This document shows positions 1 through 9,747 of a stretch of 47,474 bases of DNA, piece after piece. Every line of letters begins with the position of its first letter. Within the stretch, counting starts at the first letter, position 1. Source of the stretch: Priapulus caudatus (Eukaryota > Priapulida > Priapulimorpha > Priapulimorphida > Priapulidae); contig NW_014577356.1 of assembly GCF_000485595.1 (NCBI RefSeq), positions 181,052 through 228,525 on the forward strand, in the 5' to 3' direction. The notes beneath the pieces were generated by a model. The model searched no databases and was not told where the DNA came from. It saw nothing but the letters and a program-made list of their open reading frames with translations. The position numbers and the translations under genes were made by a program.

Positions 1-1323
1 TCTGTTTTTTTATTATACTGAACTTGCAACACAAATTCAGAGTGTAGGAAAATTCGTAGGCGCTACCTGCGCATTATATAAAAAATGCCAAGTATCAGTG
101 TTTGACATTAGAAAAATATTGTACTTATATGATAATGATAAAGAATGATTCTGCCGTCATGAAACTTCAGGTGAATGTTGTGATTAGAACAAAAGAATCA
201 GGGCAAGGGCAAAAGCATTTTCTTGCTCTCCTACTTAATTTGTTGCTTTAGATTTATTGTATATTTTTTTGCATAGCGCTAGCTAGTTCTAATGAGTTCA
301 CCACTTCAACTTGGTAAAAGCACTAGCGCACACTGCCCACCTCTGCTCATAGGGTTTATATGTCCCCCAGGATACTGCCGGAACGTACCTTGGGTACGGT
401 CCGGTATGCCGGAACGTACCCTGGTATAACTATCTGATATGGTTAGGGTTAGGGAGTAGGCGTAGGCGACTCCCTAGACTTAGCTAGGGTACGTTCCGGC
501 AGTACCCTGGGGGACATAGACCCTCTCAGCCCCACGCTCCCGGAATGCATTGATACATTTCTGATATGATCATCTTACACGTTCATACAATCGCACAGAG
601 CTCTGTGTAGAACTGCATGTTTCTGTATCTCGGGTTATTGTTTTATCCTTAGCGGTACAGTCTACAGATTTGGTTTCTTGGTACTGTGTAATTATTTTTT
701 TGTATTCTGCATGGTATTTTTACTGTTTGGTTTGCAGTAGGTGTGGTGAAAATTCTTCTGATGATTCTGCTGACTGTAATCGACCCAGGTAACCCGTTAT
801 GATTTTCTTAATGTGCACATAATTTGTAATTTGTTATATTTTATTTTCGATTTCATATTCGTGTATTTATTTCGATTATTTTGACTGAACCTGAGTTTAT
901 TTGCCTGACGCCTGCATATAGTTGTCTGAAATTGCAAAATTTTATAGCTCGCCCATGTTTGCTGGAATTCTAATTTCTGCACTGTACCCTAGCTACTGAT
1001 TCAGTTAGTGGAGTTGATATAGTACACAAACATCACCAAGCATCATACGTATTTAGTAAATAGAACTACGAGCAACCTGCACATTGGTGTAGTTTCGATG
1101 TTTAGCTCTCTATAGAACAAACGCGTACTTGCACCCAACTTCCAACTCGGTCTGACCAACGAATCGGTAAGGGACGTAGAAACAGTAGCGGAATTCTCGG
1201 AGGATGGCATGTGCTTGCCGTTGCGATGAGTAGGTGAGGGCAGGGAGTACAACTTCACTCGCAACTTGCAATCAACTCGGCACAACTTAATTCGCGACAC
1301 TAACTGTGCGGGTGCGTGTGCAG
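1..1323 (+). other. intron (3' part) upstream of the Ig1 exon
   Basis: AT-rich non-coding DNA. It contains a 186-base MITE at 345-530. A possible 51-base exon at 738-788 has a good acceptor (tttggtttgcag) and a donor (gtaacc), and is open in two frames. I do not recognise its product and it lacks the Cys and Trp expected of an Ig1 first half. The first half of Ig1 and the signal peptide are not in this stretch. Confidence 0.6.
345..530 (-). mobile_element. MITE, gggtctatgtccccc family, copy 1
   Basis: A non-autonomous element of 186 bases with terminal inverted repeats. The left end reads gctcatagggtttatatgtc and the right end is the complement of gctgagagggtctatgtccc. The subterminal part on both sides carries a repeated ggtactgccggaacgtaccc. 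The interior contains gttagggttagggagtaggc. It is in the opposite orientation to the copy at 2568-2790 and has lost part of the interior. The flanks cccacctct and cccacgctc could be a decayed target-site duplication. No coding capacity; the superfamily is inferred from copy 2. Confidence 0.8.
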
Positions 1324-1466
1324 AGTCTACCAGGAGTGGGACGAAGCTGCCAACGCGCTCTTCCTCTTCATCACATCGATGAAGCGAGGTGATGCCGGGA
1401 CGTTCCGCTGCACCGGCAAGGTCGGAGATGAGCAAGTAGAAGCCAGCTTCAACCTCAACCTGTATC
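1324..1466 (+). CDS. NCAM/Fas2: NCAM/Fas2 exon: Ig1, second half
   Basis: The exon encodes the D to G strands of the first Ig domain. The motif DAGTFRC is the canonical D-x-G-x-Y-x-C of strand F (Phe replaces Tyr), and FNLNLY is strand G. The opening VYQEWDEAANALFLF aligns with the NCAM1 segment that follows the Ig1 tryptophan. The acceptor is gcgtgtgcag ending at 1323; an alternative AG two bases further in would shift the phase by two. The donor is gtaagc at 1467, leaving phase 1, which joins the next exon to form a Leu codon. The partner exon with the Ig1 first Cys and Trp lies outside the window. A 392-base MITE begins about 20 bases after the donor. Confidence 0.88.
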
Positions 1467-1487
1467 GTAAGCAACACTGCATCTCTA

Positions 1488-1879
1488 AAGCCCGGCGCAC
1501 ATTGCCGAACATTTTGCTCAAAAACATTATGTAGCAAATGTTCCATGAAATGTTCGGCAATGTGCGGTGAAAAAAGTCGCCGAAGATTTGTTCCGAACAA
1601 TGTTCTGAAGATCGGAAAATGTTTGAATATCTCGAACATTGTTATCGAATGTTCGTCAATGTGCGGAATGTCGAACAATTCTAGAACATTTGTAATGCCT
1701 ATCACGACGATTGGCCACACGCCGATCACGTGACTCTTTGCAACACAGCTACTAGACGGCGCCACGAGGTTGTTCGCTGCAAATTGTTCGGCAATGTGCG
1801 CGCAGCAATTGTTCACACCGCCACATTGCCAGACAAAAACATTTGTTCGGGAAAATGTTTGGCAATGTGCGCCAGGCTT
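1488..1879. mobile_element. Tc1/mariner-like MITE, 392 bp
   Basis: The ends are inverted repeats: AAGCCCGGCGCACATTGCC on the left, and on the right the complement of AAGCCTGGCGCACATTGCC, with similarity continuing for about 20 bases more. Both ends abut TA, which fits the TA target-site duplication of Tc1/mariner-derived elements. The interior repeats the motif ttcggcaatgtgcg several times in both orientations. There is no transposase, so it is non-autonomous. The superfamily rests on the TA duplication only. Confidence 0.7.
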
Positions 1880-2044
1880 TATCGAGGTCGAATGCTGATA
1901 GATTGTTCATTCGTCGCGTGTTCATGCACGTATAAGGGAACGCTAGGTGTGATGTTGGAAAGGGGAGCGTGTAAGACGCGATAAGGAAAAGGGGAGAGAC
2001 AGGTAGCGTACTAGCATGTAAGGCGTGATGTGGGGCATGTAAGG

Positions 2045-2332
2045 GAAGAGAAAGAGATGGAGAGAGAGACAGTGACAGAGATAGAGACAGTGACAGAAAC
2101 AGAGAGAGAGCGAGCGATTGTGGGAGAAAGAGAGAGAGAGAGAGAAGGAGAGAGAGAGAGAGAGAGAGAGAAGGGAAGAGAAAGGACGAAATGAAAGGAA
2201 AGAGGGAGAGGGAGGCGAGAGGGATAAAGAGAAACCAAGTGAGAGAGAGAACGAGAAGGAAGAGAAAGACGAAATGAAAGGAAAGAGGGAGAGGGAGGGG
2301 AGAGGGGATAAAGAAACCAGAGCAAGAGAGAG

Positions 2333-2363
<31 letters not shown>

Positions 2364-2372
2364 GCGGCTGCT
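2045..2372. repeat. GA-rich polypurine microsatellite
   Basis: Imperfect GA and GAAA repeats with almost no pyrimidines on the + strand. Open frames on both strands (Arg/Glu-rich, Ser/Leu-rich) are artefacts of composition. A CT-rich reverse-complement version lies at about 20090-20346, just before the N gap. Confidence 0.9.
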
Positions 2373-2422
2373 GCGCGAGGGCACATTTTCTCCACCTCAG
2401 TGACACGATGTTTGCCTTGCAG

Positions 2423-2557
2423 TGGACCTGACAGTGAAGGATGCACCGGAGGAACAGATGGCAGTCATCAACACCACCGCTCTCGTCAAGTGTGTGATGG
2501 TTGGTGAGCCATCACCTGACATCAGGTGGCGTAAGGATGCAGTCAACCTCAAGTCAG
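2423..2557 (+). CDS. NCAM/Fas2: NCAM/Fas2 exon: Ig2, first half
   Basis: The exon encodes strands A to C of Ig2. Cys in ALVKCVMVG is the strand B cysteine, and Trp in DIRWRKDA is the core Ig tryptophan of strand C. INTT is a potential N-glycosylation site. It enters in phase 1 after gtttgccttgcag and leaves in phase 1 at gtaaac, both consistent with its neighbours: the bases c plus tg make Leu, and g plus at make Asp with the next exon. Length is 135 bases. A transposon with an 8-base target duplication is inserted ten bases after the exon end, so that the duplication overlaps the donor. A frame-broken reverse copy is at 19888-20029. Confidence 0.93.
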
Positions 2558-2567
2558 GTAAACTAAG

Positions 2568-2790
2568 GCTGAGAGGGTCTATGTCCCCCGGGTACTGCCG
2601 GAACGTTACCCTGAGTACTATCTACATATGCTGAACCGTACCTTCGCCTACTCACTAACGAGTCTAGGAGTCGCCTACGCCTACTCCCTAAGCGAACCCG
2701 AACCCTAACCCTAATCCTAACCCTAACCATATCAAATAGTGACCAGGGTACGTTCCGGCAGTACCCTGGAGGACATAGACCCTATGAGCT
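2568..2790 (+). mobile_element. MITE, gggtctatgtccccc family, copy 2, with 8-bp TSD
   Basis: A 223-base element flanked by perfect direct repeats aaactaag at 2560-2567 and 2791-2798. The termini are inverted (gctgagagggtctatgtccc against the complement of gctcatagggtctatgtcct), followed by inverted gtactgccggaacgt blocks. The interior has a run of ccctaaccctaatcctaacc. An 8-base duplication is typical of hAT and a few other DNA transposons, so I infer hAT-like. It is the fuller sibling of 345-530. The inverted-block copy of the same insertion lies at about 19655-19878. Confidence 0.85.
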
Positions 2791-4286
2791 AAACTAAGAC
2801 TAGACAAGTAAACAGGTAGACAAGTAAACTCAAGACAGGTAAACTTAATAATGAATACTAGTCCCAGCTTTGCGATTGGAGTCGAGTTAATTGCTCAGGG
2901 GTCGTGATTGAATTGTGTTGAATTCAGGATCGAGTCAAATATTTCATGCAATCTGCAGCGATTTCAACTGTTCTATCACCGTTTTCCATTTGATTAGTGT
3001 ATGGCGTAAAAAAAATGCAGGAAATGTGAAGGTTAGATACGTTTTTTCATAGTTTGATTAGGTTTGTATTGTCCAATCCTGTACGATAAATGCTTGTTTA
3101 GCATTTATATTACATATTGAATTTGATATCCGACTGAAATTTTGCAGCGATTATGAAACGCAATATTGGCTGGGTGTTGCAAGCATAAAATGTCTCCAAT
3201 TTGCTTAAATTAATGCCAACATGCTGACAGAATAAGCTGGCCTGGGAAAAGTGTAGGTTATTCCCCAAGATACTGAACCTGATATCTAACTCCAGTTTTT
3301 GACACTATAGTGGCGCCCCCTAGTGTGCGACGTATCGATCGTTGCCGTGCACGCGACAGTAATTTCACACGAGGAGTCGATATTTTTCCAAGCGAAAAAA
3401 GTGGTCTGCTTCGAATAAATAGGGCAATTGTGCAACGAAGGTCCGCGTTGATTTTGAAGGCACGTCAAACAATGAGACTCATTAGATGTGGACGTGATAT
3501 AGAGTTCCATTTGGCAGCCATCCGTCACGACGATGGAGGTTGATGAGAATGTGTCATGATGCTGCGCAGTGAATAGGCTGCAGCTAGGGTCCAGGCCATG
3601 CATGGGCTTTTTTGATTACTCGCTTCACTTAATGTTTAAAATGAGTATAAATTACTGGTAGCTCTGGTGCATGGATGTACCAGTCTCCTACTGTTACAGT
3701 TTGACACTGCTAGCGATACAGCTCTGTGCCAGAGAAAAGATGCAATTAGGCGACATTTAATTAAAGATAAATTATTAATAAATTGAATTAATAATGTATA
3801 AAAATTTTGATTTATTTTTAAATGAAGAAAGCTTTTGTGTTGAATTCCAGCAGCATCTGTCTGACCTACCACACATTCATTATAAAACTCCTCACAGTCC
3901 ACCGATCTCCTGAATATCACATTGTTTATCCCCACCGTGCCTCATTTACCTGATTGACGAGATCCAAACCTATATCACCTGTCTAACAGCAGCGTATGTC
4001 ACAGATCACTCGCACTGCCAGCCCACCTGTCACTTGTGCGTGACCCATGCACTCCTATCGGTCACCGGGGTGTCCTGGGCCGTAGCTAGCATGTGGGAGG
4101 CAAGAGTGGGTAGTTCCCCCCCCCCCAGAGAAATGTTAGATACGTTACATGGTCAAGCGCGGTCACCCTCCAGAACGAACAAATCAACCGGGGAAGGTGT
4201 TTTGCCCCCCCCCAAGCAGAATGGGTTAGCTTCGCTCTTTAGGTGTCGTTCCGTTGTCATGGTTCAACGGTTCCTCGACTCTGCAG
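2791..4286 (+). other. rest of intron between the two Ig2 exons
   Basis: AT-rich, no coding signal. It carries a CTCF-like motif on the - strand at 3311-3328. From about 4080 the sequence has long C runs and looks less accurate. The acceptor for the next exon is ctctgcag ending at 4286. Confidence 0.7.
3311..3328 (-). promoter_or_regulatory. CTCF-like motif
   Basis: On the - strand the sequence contains cacactagggggcgcca, close to the bilaterian CTCF core CCACNAGGGGGCGC. The match is by eye. Occupancy is unknown. Confidence 0.3.
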
Positions 4287-4416
4287 ATGATCACTACGAG
4301 ATTTACCAGGGTCTGAAGATCAAGCATGTGACAGAGGAGGAATGCGGGGACATACCTGTTGCAGGCATGGTAGAAGAGCGGGGCTCAGATGGAGAAACAT
4401 CAACATTGCGCTAGAG
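4287..4416 (+). CDS. NCAM/Fas2: NCAM/Fas2 exon: Ig2, second half, with apparent frameshifts
   Basis: The exon starts after ctctgcag and its first bases complete an Asp codon with the previous exon. It reads DHYEIYQGLKIKHVTEE, a good Ig strand D-E match. The frame then breaks: the expected D-A-G-x-Y-x-C of strand F is recognisable only by changing frame around 4339-4368, and the terminal tag before gtgagt reads as a stop where Leu-Glu is expected. Length is 130 bases, but 128 or 131 would be needed for phase 1 to phase 0. The reverse-complement copy at 17953-18084 has different errors at the same place. I take the breaks as sequencing errors in a gap-filled region, not a pseudogene, because the rest of the gene is intact. 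Confidence 0.7.
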
Positions 4417-6243
4417 GTGAGTGCTGAGTTGCCAACGTAGAAAGATACAATATAGAATACAATATACAGTTACAGTATAATATAGCGTTGGTGTATTTTT
4501 TTAGTACTCTTATTGAATTTGTCGTTTTAATTGCGGCGGCGCTTTTTCTGTTAAACTGCAGTAACGTTGTCAATTAATTGTAAGCTCAGCATAATGCCTG
4601 CTTTATGATATAGGTATCTTAATACAGCTACACGTGGTGCTTCGTTGGACGTGGTGGGATCGCGTAGAAGGAAATACTAGAGAGTTCTAAATACTGAATT
4701 GGCTCACCGCTTTACTTTCATGAGTGAGTAAATGCGATAATTGCATGATGTGTGAATGATTACATGATATGTGATGCTTACATGATATGTGATAGATTAC
4801 GATGATATGTGAATGATACATGATATGTGGAATTTGATGACATGATATGTGATGATTACATTATATGTGAATGATTACATGATTATGGAATGATTACATG
4901 ATTGTGAATGATTACATGATATGGTGAATGATTACATGATATTGTGAATGATTACATGATGTGTGAATGATTACAATGATTGTGTGAATGATTACATGAT
5001 ATTGATGCATAATGTATGGGAATGTATAAGTGATGATATATGTATACATAGATATACATGCATCACATACATCGGCATGACACGGTATTGATGTGCATGA
5101 CGATGATGTGTGAATAATTGATACACGATATGTGCACGAATAAATGTCATGTTACAGGTGTTTCAACAACAGCAATATTTTACCTGATTTTAATTATTAA
5201 GTAAAACGTTGCCTACTGTGTAAAAATCTTTGGTCACCAGTCAGTTAGGAGAGATTCCTGTATTAAAATGTCAGTTAGGAATTAAATGCTGGTATGCTTA
5301 CCATGTAGCCACAAGCCTGGTGATTATAATATACAGCTGACTACCCGTGTAACTCCCCCCTCCCCTGTGTAGCCCCTCCATCCCTGCTACAGGCGCTCCC
5401 ATTAACTGCATTCTCCTGTAGCCAGTAGGAAAAGCTTACATGGGTAGAGCTACTCGGTTAATTTGGAAGGTGGAGGTTTGTAGGAATTAAAACACAATTT
5501 CCAATTAAAAAAAATGTAATTGAGCGTCTGTGTCATGTACGATTCTGTCTTAATCTCTAGCTTATATTAATTAAGTTACGTGTTATTCAGTGGTCCGCTC
5601 CTGTCTCCTATGCAGTATATACATATGGTAATTAACAGGAGTTCAGATAGGGTGTAGTGTGGAAATGAGTTTTTCCTGCCATGCATGAATCTCATTTGCC
5701 ACCTGCTCAGCTGATAACTAGCAAGCTTACACCAGCTCAATGATTAATGGCTAGCCGCGTGTGTTGGTATATATGCCCACATATTGATTTCGCCGTTGTT
5801 GAACTAAAATACAAACTCGTGTTTTTTCAAAATGGTAATTCGGTTACTGCAGGGTTTGACGCGCTTCAGAATGTTAAATATGTTTTTCAGCAGGCTTGAA
5901 ACGAATAATTTGTGCGGTAATGATCGTACTCTACAGTGAGAAACAATTTAACAGTTGTGATTAATGTTATGTGCCGCATAATCGTACAAAGACGCGAGAC
6001 CTTACCTTCATCTCTTCCCCCTCTCCCCTTCTGTAACCTTGACCAAATGTTAAAAGGTACATGGTATGAATGGAAAACAGCGCACCACGTTAACCTACTC
6101 GAATCCATTACAGTACTCTTGAGAACACAAAATATCTGTTTGTTACTCCTACTGGTAGATATATCAGTGACTGTTCCTCACACACATGTCAGTGCGCAAA
6201 CATTTCATAGCTATATATATAGATGTTTGTGTCGCTATTTCAG
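4417..6243 (+). other. intron between Ig2 and Ig3 exons (first copy)
   Basis: Non-coding and rich in indels. It contains a tandem repeat at 4735-5030. From about 5050 it is a direct duplicate of about 10040-11257. The acceptor is gctatttcag ending at 6243. Confidence 0.75.
4735..5030. repeat. tandem repeat, about 19-bp unit (tgaatgattacatgatatg)
   Basis: About 15 imperfect copies of a unit like tgaatgattacatgatatg, with frequent one-base insertions and deletions between copies. A reverse-complement version is at about 17320-17620. Confidence 0.85.
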
Positions 6244-6440
6244 GTTACCATCCCACCGACTGTCATCAGGATACCAGAGCCCAAGGTGAATGGGTAGAAG
6301 CCCTTGCGACGTTCGTGCTTCACTGTGAGGCTACAGGCAAACCCATGCCCACCTACAAGTGGTTAAGGTATGTCCAGTATTGTAAACTACAGCAAACACA
6401 TGCGCCCACCTAGAAGTAGTACAAGGTATGTCCAGTATTG
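5050..6440 (+). repeat. direct duplication, copy 1 (partner 10040-11480)
   Basis: The segment matches 10040-11480 almost base for base except for small indels. It covers the intron before Ig3, the first Ig3 exon and the start of the minisatellite. A third copy, inverted, is at about 15900-17290. Copy 1 has a frame-broken exon, copy 2 an intact one. Confidence 0.88.
6244..6367 (+). pseudogene. NCAM/Fas2: frame-broken copy of the Ig3 first-half exon
   Basis: This is the same exon as 11258-11380, with the same acceptor (gctatttcag) and donor (gtatgt). It is 124 bases rather than 123 and carries several indels after the VTIPPTVIRIPEPKVNG stretch, giving an in-frame tag. By position between Ig2 and the second Ig3 exon this is where the exon should be, so I think it is the true locus read inaccurately, with the clean copy misplaced downstream. 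Confidence 0.8.
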
Positions 6441-7195
6441 TAACTACAGGCAAACACAATGCCCACCTAGAGTAGTACAAGGTATGTCCAGTATTGATAT
6501 AACTACAGGCAAACACATGCCCCCTAAGTAGTACAAGGTATGTCCAGTATTGGTAACTACAGGCAAACAATGCCCACTAGAAGTACTACAAGGTATGTCC
6601 AGTATTGTAACTACAGAGCAAACACATGCCCACTAGAAGTCAGTACAAGATATGTGCCGTATTGTTAAACTACAGGCAAACACAATGCCACTAGAAGTAG
6701 TACAAGGTATGTCCAGTATTGTAACTACATGCAACACATGCCCACCTAGAAGTAGCTACAAGGTATGTCCAGTATTGTAACTACAGGCAAACACATGCCC
6801 ACTACAAATGGTACAAGGTTGTCCAGTATTGTAACTACAGGCAAACCTATATATGCCACCTACAAATGGTAGAAGGTCTGTCCGTATTGTAACTACAGGC
6901 AAACACATGCCCACCTACAAGTGGTACAAGGTATGCCCAGTATTGTGGCTATACAGGAAAACCCATGCTAACCTACAAGTGGTACAATTAATGTATGTCC
7001 AGTATTGTAACTACAGGCAAACACATGCCCACCTAGAAGTGGTACAAGGTATGCCAAGTACTGTAGCTTAGGCCAAACCCATGCCCATGCACCTACAAGT
7101 GGTACAAGGTATGCCCAGTATTGTGGCTATACAGGAAAACCCATGCTAACCTACAAGTGGTACAATTAATGTATGTCCAGTACTGAAGCTACAGA
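6335..7195 (+). repeat. 56-bp minisatellite derived from an exon end and its splice donor
   Basis: About 15 tandem copies of a unit made of the last 33 bases of the Ig3 first-half exon (encoding GKPMPTYKWYK) plus the first 23 bases of the intron, including the donor gtatgt. Most copies keep aaggtatgtccagtattg. Copies differ by single-base indels and by a tac/tag change that disrupts the coding part. Reverse-complement arrays lie at about 15000-15960 and 20372-20800. A two-unit version follows the intact exon at 11380. Confidence 0.9.
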
Positions 7196-7709
7196 GGAAT
7201 AGGTAGATCTATTTTCTTAATACTAGCTACATTATCTGCTGCTAATTTAATTATCATGAGTTTATGGGTGCTTAACCGCAGAATAAACAATTTACGATAC
7301 AAGATGGCATCACTTTTATGGGATTTCAATAATATATTGGCTAATATTAGCATAATCTAGCTAAAATTGGAAATTGGTTTTGACGTAAGAACTTTAATGA
7401 TAACCTACGGGTTTTGTGAGCTCAGCAGTAGCAGAGGCGACACAGTTATTGCAAAATCGCAAGCACACAGTTTAATGTGCGTGAAATGAGAAAAAATTCC
7501 AAGATTCTGAATTAATTAAAACAAAATTGCCAACGTGTACTCAGTTCAGTATTTAGAATGGAATTCATGGATGAACGTATTTATAATTGAATGCATGGAG
7601 ATAGATCGGATTTAATCAGTGACCCGTTGAAAAAAACTCGAGTTAAAAATGCGATGTTTACCATTGCACATGTATGTGTAGTAATCTCTTTGTGTTTACA
7701 CGCGTCTAG
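7196..7709 (+). other. intron between the two Ig3 exons (3' part)
   Basis: AT-rich, no coding or repeat signal beyond its inverted copy at about 14481-15000. The acceptor is tttacacgcgtctag, ending at 7709. Confidence 0.7.
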
Positions 7710-7866
7710 GGAACTCAAGAGCTGACCGATACCTTGAAGTATAACTTCGACAAGGGCACGTTGAAGATCATGGGCCTCGTGAAGGAAGACGAAGGAGAAT
7801 ATACGTGCCACGCGACCAACCCAGCTGCCGACCTGGTCGTCGGATCAACGGACCTTGTCGTGATGA
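7710..7866 (+). CDS. NCAM/Fas2: NCAM/Fas2 exon: Ig3, second half
   Basis: The exon encodes strands C' to G of Ig3. DEGEYTC is the strand F signature with the second disulphide Cys, and STDLVVM is strand G. It enters in phase 0, which fits the tggtacaag/gtatgt donor of the preceding Ig3 exon, and leaves in phase 1 (gtaagt at 7867), making Ile with the next exon. Length 157 bases, frame fully open. An inverted, frame-broken copy is at 14325-14480. Confidence 0.93.
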
Positions 7867-8846
7867 GTAAGTTCTTAAGTCATCATCATCATCATCTTCG
7901 TTTATAGTCCATCTTTTCCCGTGCCTGGGGTTGGACTTGTAAGTTCTTAAGTATTATATTAATATATCGGCTGTATTGATTGTGTGCGCCTGCGTCAAAT
8001 TTCTCCCTTGTGAAGACTTGATATCCCCAGCAGCCATGTCTGCTGTATTTCTACTTGATTTGCGCCCTTCTAATTCCCTCCTGCTCATTAATTAAATACC
8101 CCATGCTGATAATTTAATCCCATAGTTGCCATAAAAAGTGGTTTTGCTAAGCGAGCAGCTTGCTGCTATTGATCCTAGCGGCTGGGAGGCGGGGTGTGTT
8201 GCTGGTGTTGTCTGCTAACTTATTGCTGTCTGCTGCGTACGTGCAATACGCGTTGTAGTGTCTAGTACCATATCACACCAGGTTATATTGCTCATTACAT
8301 TGTAACAAGAGTAGATTATAACACAATGTGTTATTATCTACTCTTGATTGTAATCATTCCCTGTGTTTGGCTCCCGGTTAACACTCAAACTGTGCAAGAA
8401 AAACTCATCAGCTCTGTTTCTACAACACTGGCGCCTGTTGCGGGTGTTTTAATCAGACGCACGAGAGAGCGTTTCGCAGGAAATAATGTGGAATGTGAGG
8501 AAAAATGCCGCGGGGAAAAATGTGGGATGTAAGGAAGAGAATTTCGCAGGAGAAAATGTGGGATGTAAGGAAGAGAATTTCGCAGGAGAAAATGTGGGAT
8601 GTGAGGAAAAATGCCGCAGGAGAAAATGTGGGATGTAAGGAAAAGAATTTCGCAGGAGAAAATTTAATCTGGGATGTAAGGAAAAGAATTTTGCAGGAGA
8701 AAATGTGGGATGTAAGGAAAAGAATTTCGCAGGAGAAAATGTGGGATGTGAGGAAAAATGCTGCAGGAGAAAAGGTGGGGGGGTGTGAGTAAAAAAATAT
8801 CGTGGAGAAAAAATGTCAATGGCATATTTTTGCCCGTTTTTTTCAG
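7867..8846 (+). other. intron between Ig3 and Ig4 exons
   Basis: Non-coding. It contains a (cat)n stretch near 7880 and a 36-base tandem repeat at 8462-8795. The acceptor tttttttcag ends at 8846 after a strong pyrimidine tract. Confidence 0.8.
8462..8795. repeat. tandem repeat, about 36-bp unit
   Basis: About nine copies of a unit containing tttcgcaggagaaaatgtgg and gatgtaaggaaaa. Unit length varies from 33 to 40 bases. The unit is open in several frames, giving spurious frames on both strands. An inverted version is at about 13375-13685. Confidence 0.88.
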
Positions 8847-9001
8847 TCACACCAAATCTGATCGAGATGGATTCTGACGTGACGATAATCGAGCGATCGG
8901 AGGGCAGGCTGATGTGCGTCGTTAGCGGTGACCCACTCCCCGACATCACCTGGGAGAAGGCGGAGGGAGAGAAGTGGGGAGATGGCTTCACAGACCTTGC
9001 A
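8847..9001 (+). CDS. NCAM/Fas2: NCAM/Fas2 exon: Ig4, first half
   Basis: It begins TPNLIEMDSDVTI and carries the strand B cysteine in GRLMCVVSGDPLP and the core tryptophan in DITWEKAEG. The GDPLPDITW segment is a standard Ig I-set B-C motif. It enters in phase 1 after tttttttcag and leaves in phase 0 at gtaagg (9002). Length 155 bases. A frame-broken inverted copy lies at about 13158-13314. Confidence 0.93.
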
Positions 9002-9747
9002 GTAAGGATGCTGCAATCTCATTCACTCTCACGTCGTTAATGCAGATGTATAACATTGTAATATATCTGCTAGTGCCGATGTATAACTATATAATATATC
9101 TGCTAATGGTATTGCTATAAAGTATAATGCAGCTATATGTATAATACTGGTGTAAAATGTATATGATACCATCTACAACATCTATAATAATAGTGTATGC
9201 AGAATGCAGATGTATAGCATTAGAATGGCATCACTACAATGCAGCTATGTGATAATGATGTAAAATGTAGATTATACATCTACTGTGTATACGCCATATT
9301 TTTCACGTACAGATATATTTTCGCGAATTCAGACTTGACAGACAATTTCGCGGTCGGTGAATTAGGAAGTATTCGGTATTATTCGGTATTAATTACTCAC
9401 GTGTTAATTGTTATTTTCGCGTCGGGGACGCGTTCGCGAAATTCACGACAATGAAACCACTGCGAAATATACAGCTTATACAGTATTATAATATTAGTGT
9501 TGTTACAATATGGTGCTATAATCGTATCATTGGTATGACAGTGACACTATGCAATCATACATGATTCATCACAACTGAGACACATCTGGGAATTGCGATA
9601 CCGATTGCAAGCTTATCTAGTTATATATTATCGTAAGCAAGATCTCATTTAAGCACGACCTAATGGAAAAACCTTTTATGGTTGTCACTATATGTATGCA
9701 GATTACCCGTGGGGTTCTAATGTGTACGTGTGTGTGTGTGTGTTTAG
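9002..9747 (+). other. intron between the two Ig4 exons
   Basis: AT-rich. At 9050-9290 there are loose repeats of tgcagatgtataa-like units. At 9310-9450 there are inverted ttttcgcgaattc blocks around a cgcgtcggggacgcg hairpin, probably an old short element. The acceptor gtgtgtgtttag ends at 9747 behind a (GT)n tract. Confidence 0.7.

Larger units (their letters stand above)
1467..2422 (+). other. intron between Ig1 and Ig2 exons
   Basis: Non-coding. It holds a MITE at 1488-1879 and a purine-rich GA tract at about 2045-2372. The acceptor before the next exon is gtttgccttgcag at 2410-2422. Long open frames here come only from the GA tract. Confidence 0.8.

Noticed and set aside
2700-2735. Interstitial telomere repeat (ccctaaccctaa)
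   Set aside because: Only a few imperfect units, and they lie inside a short element with terminal inverted repeats that recurs at 345-530.
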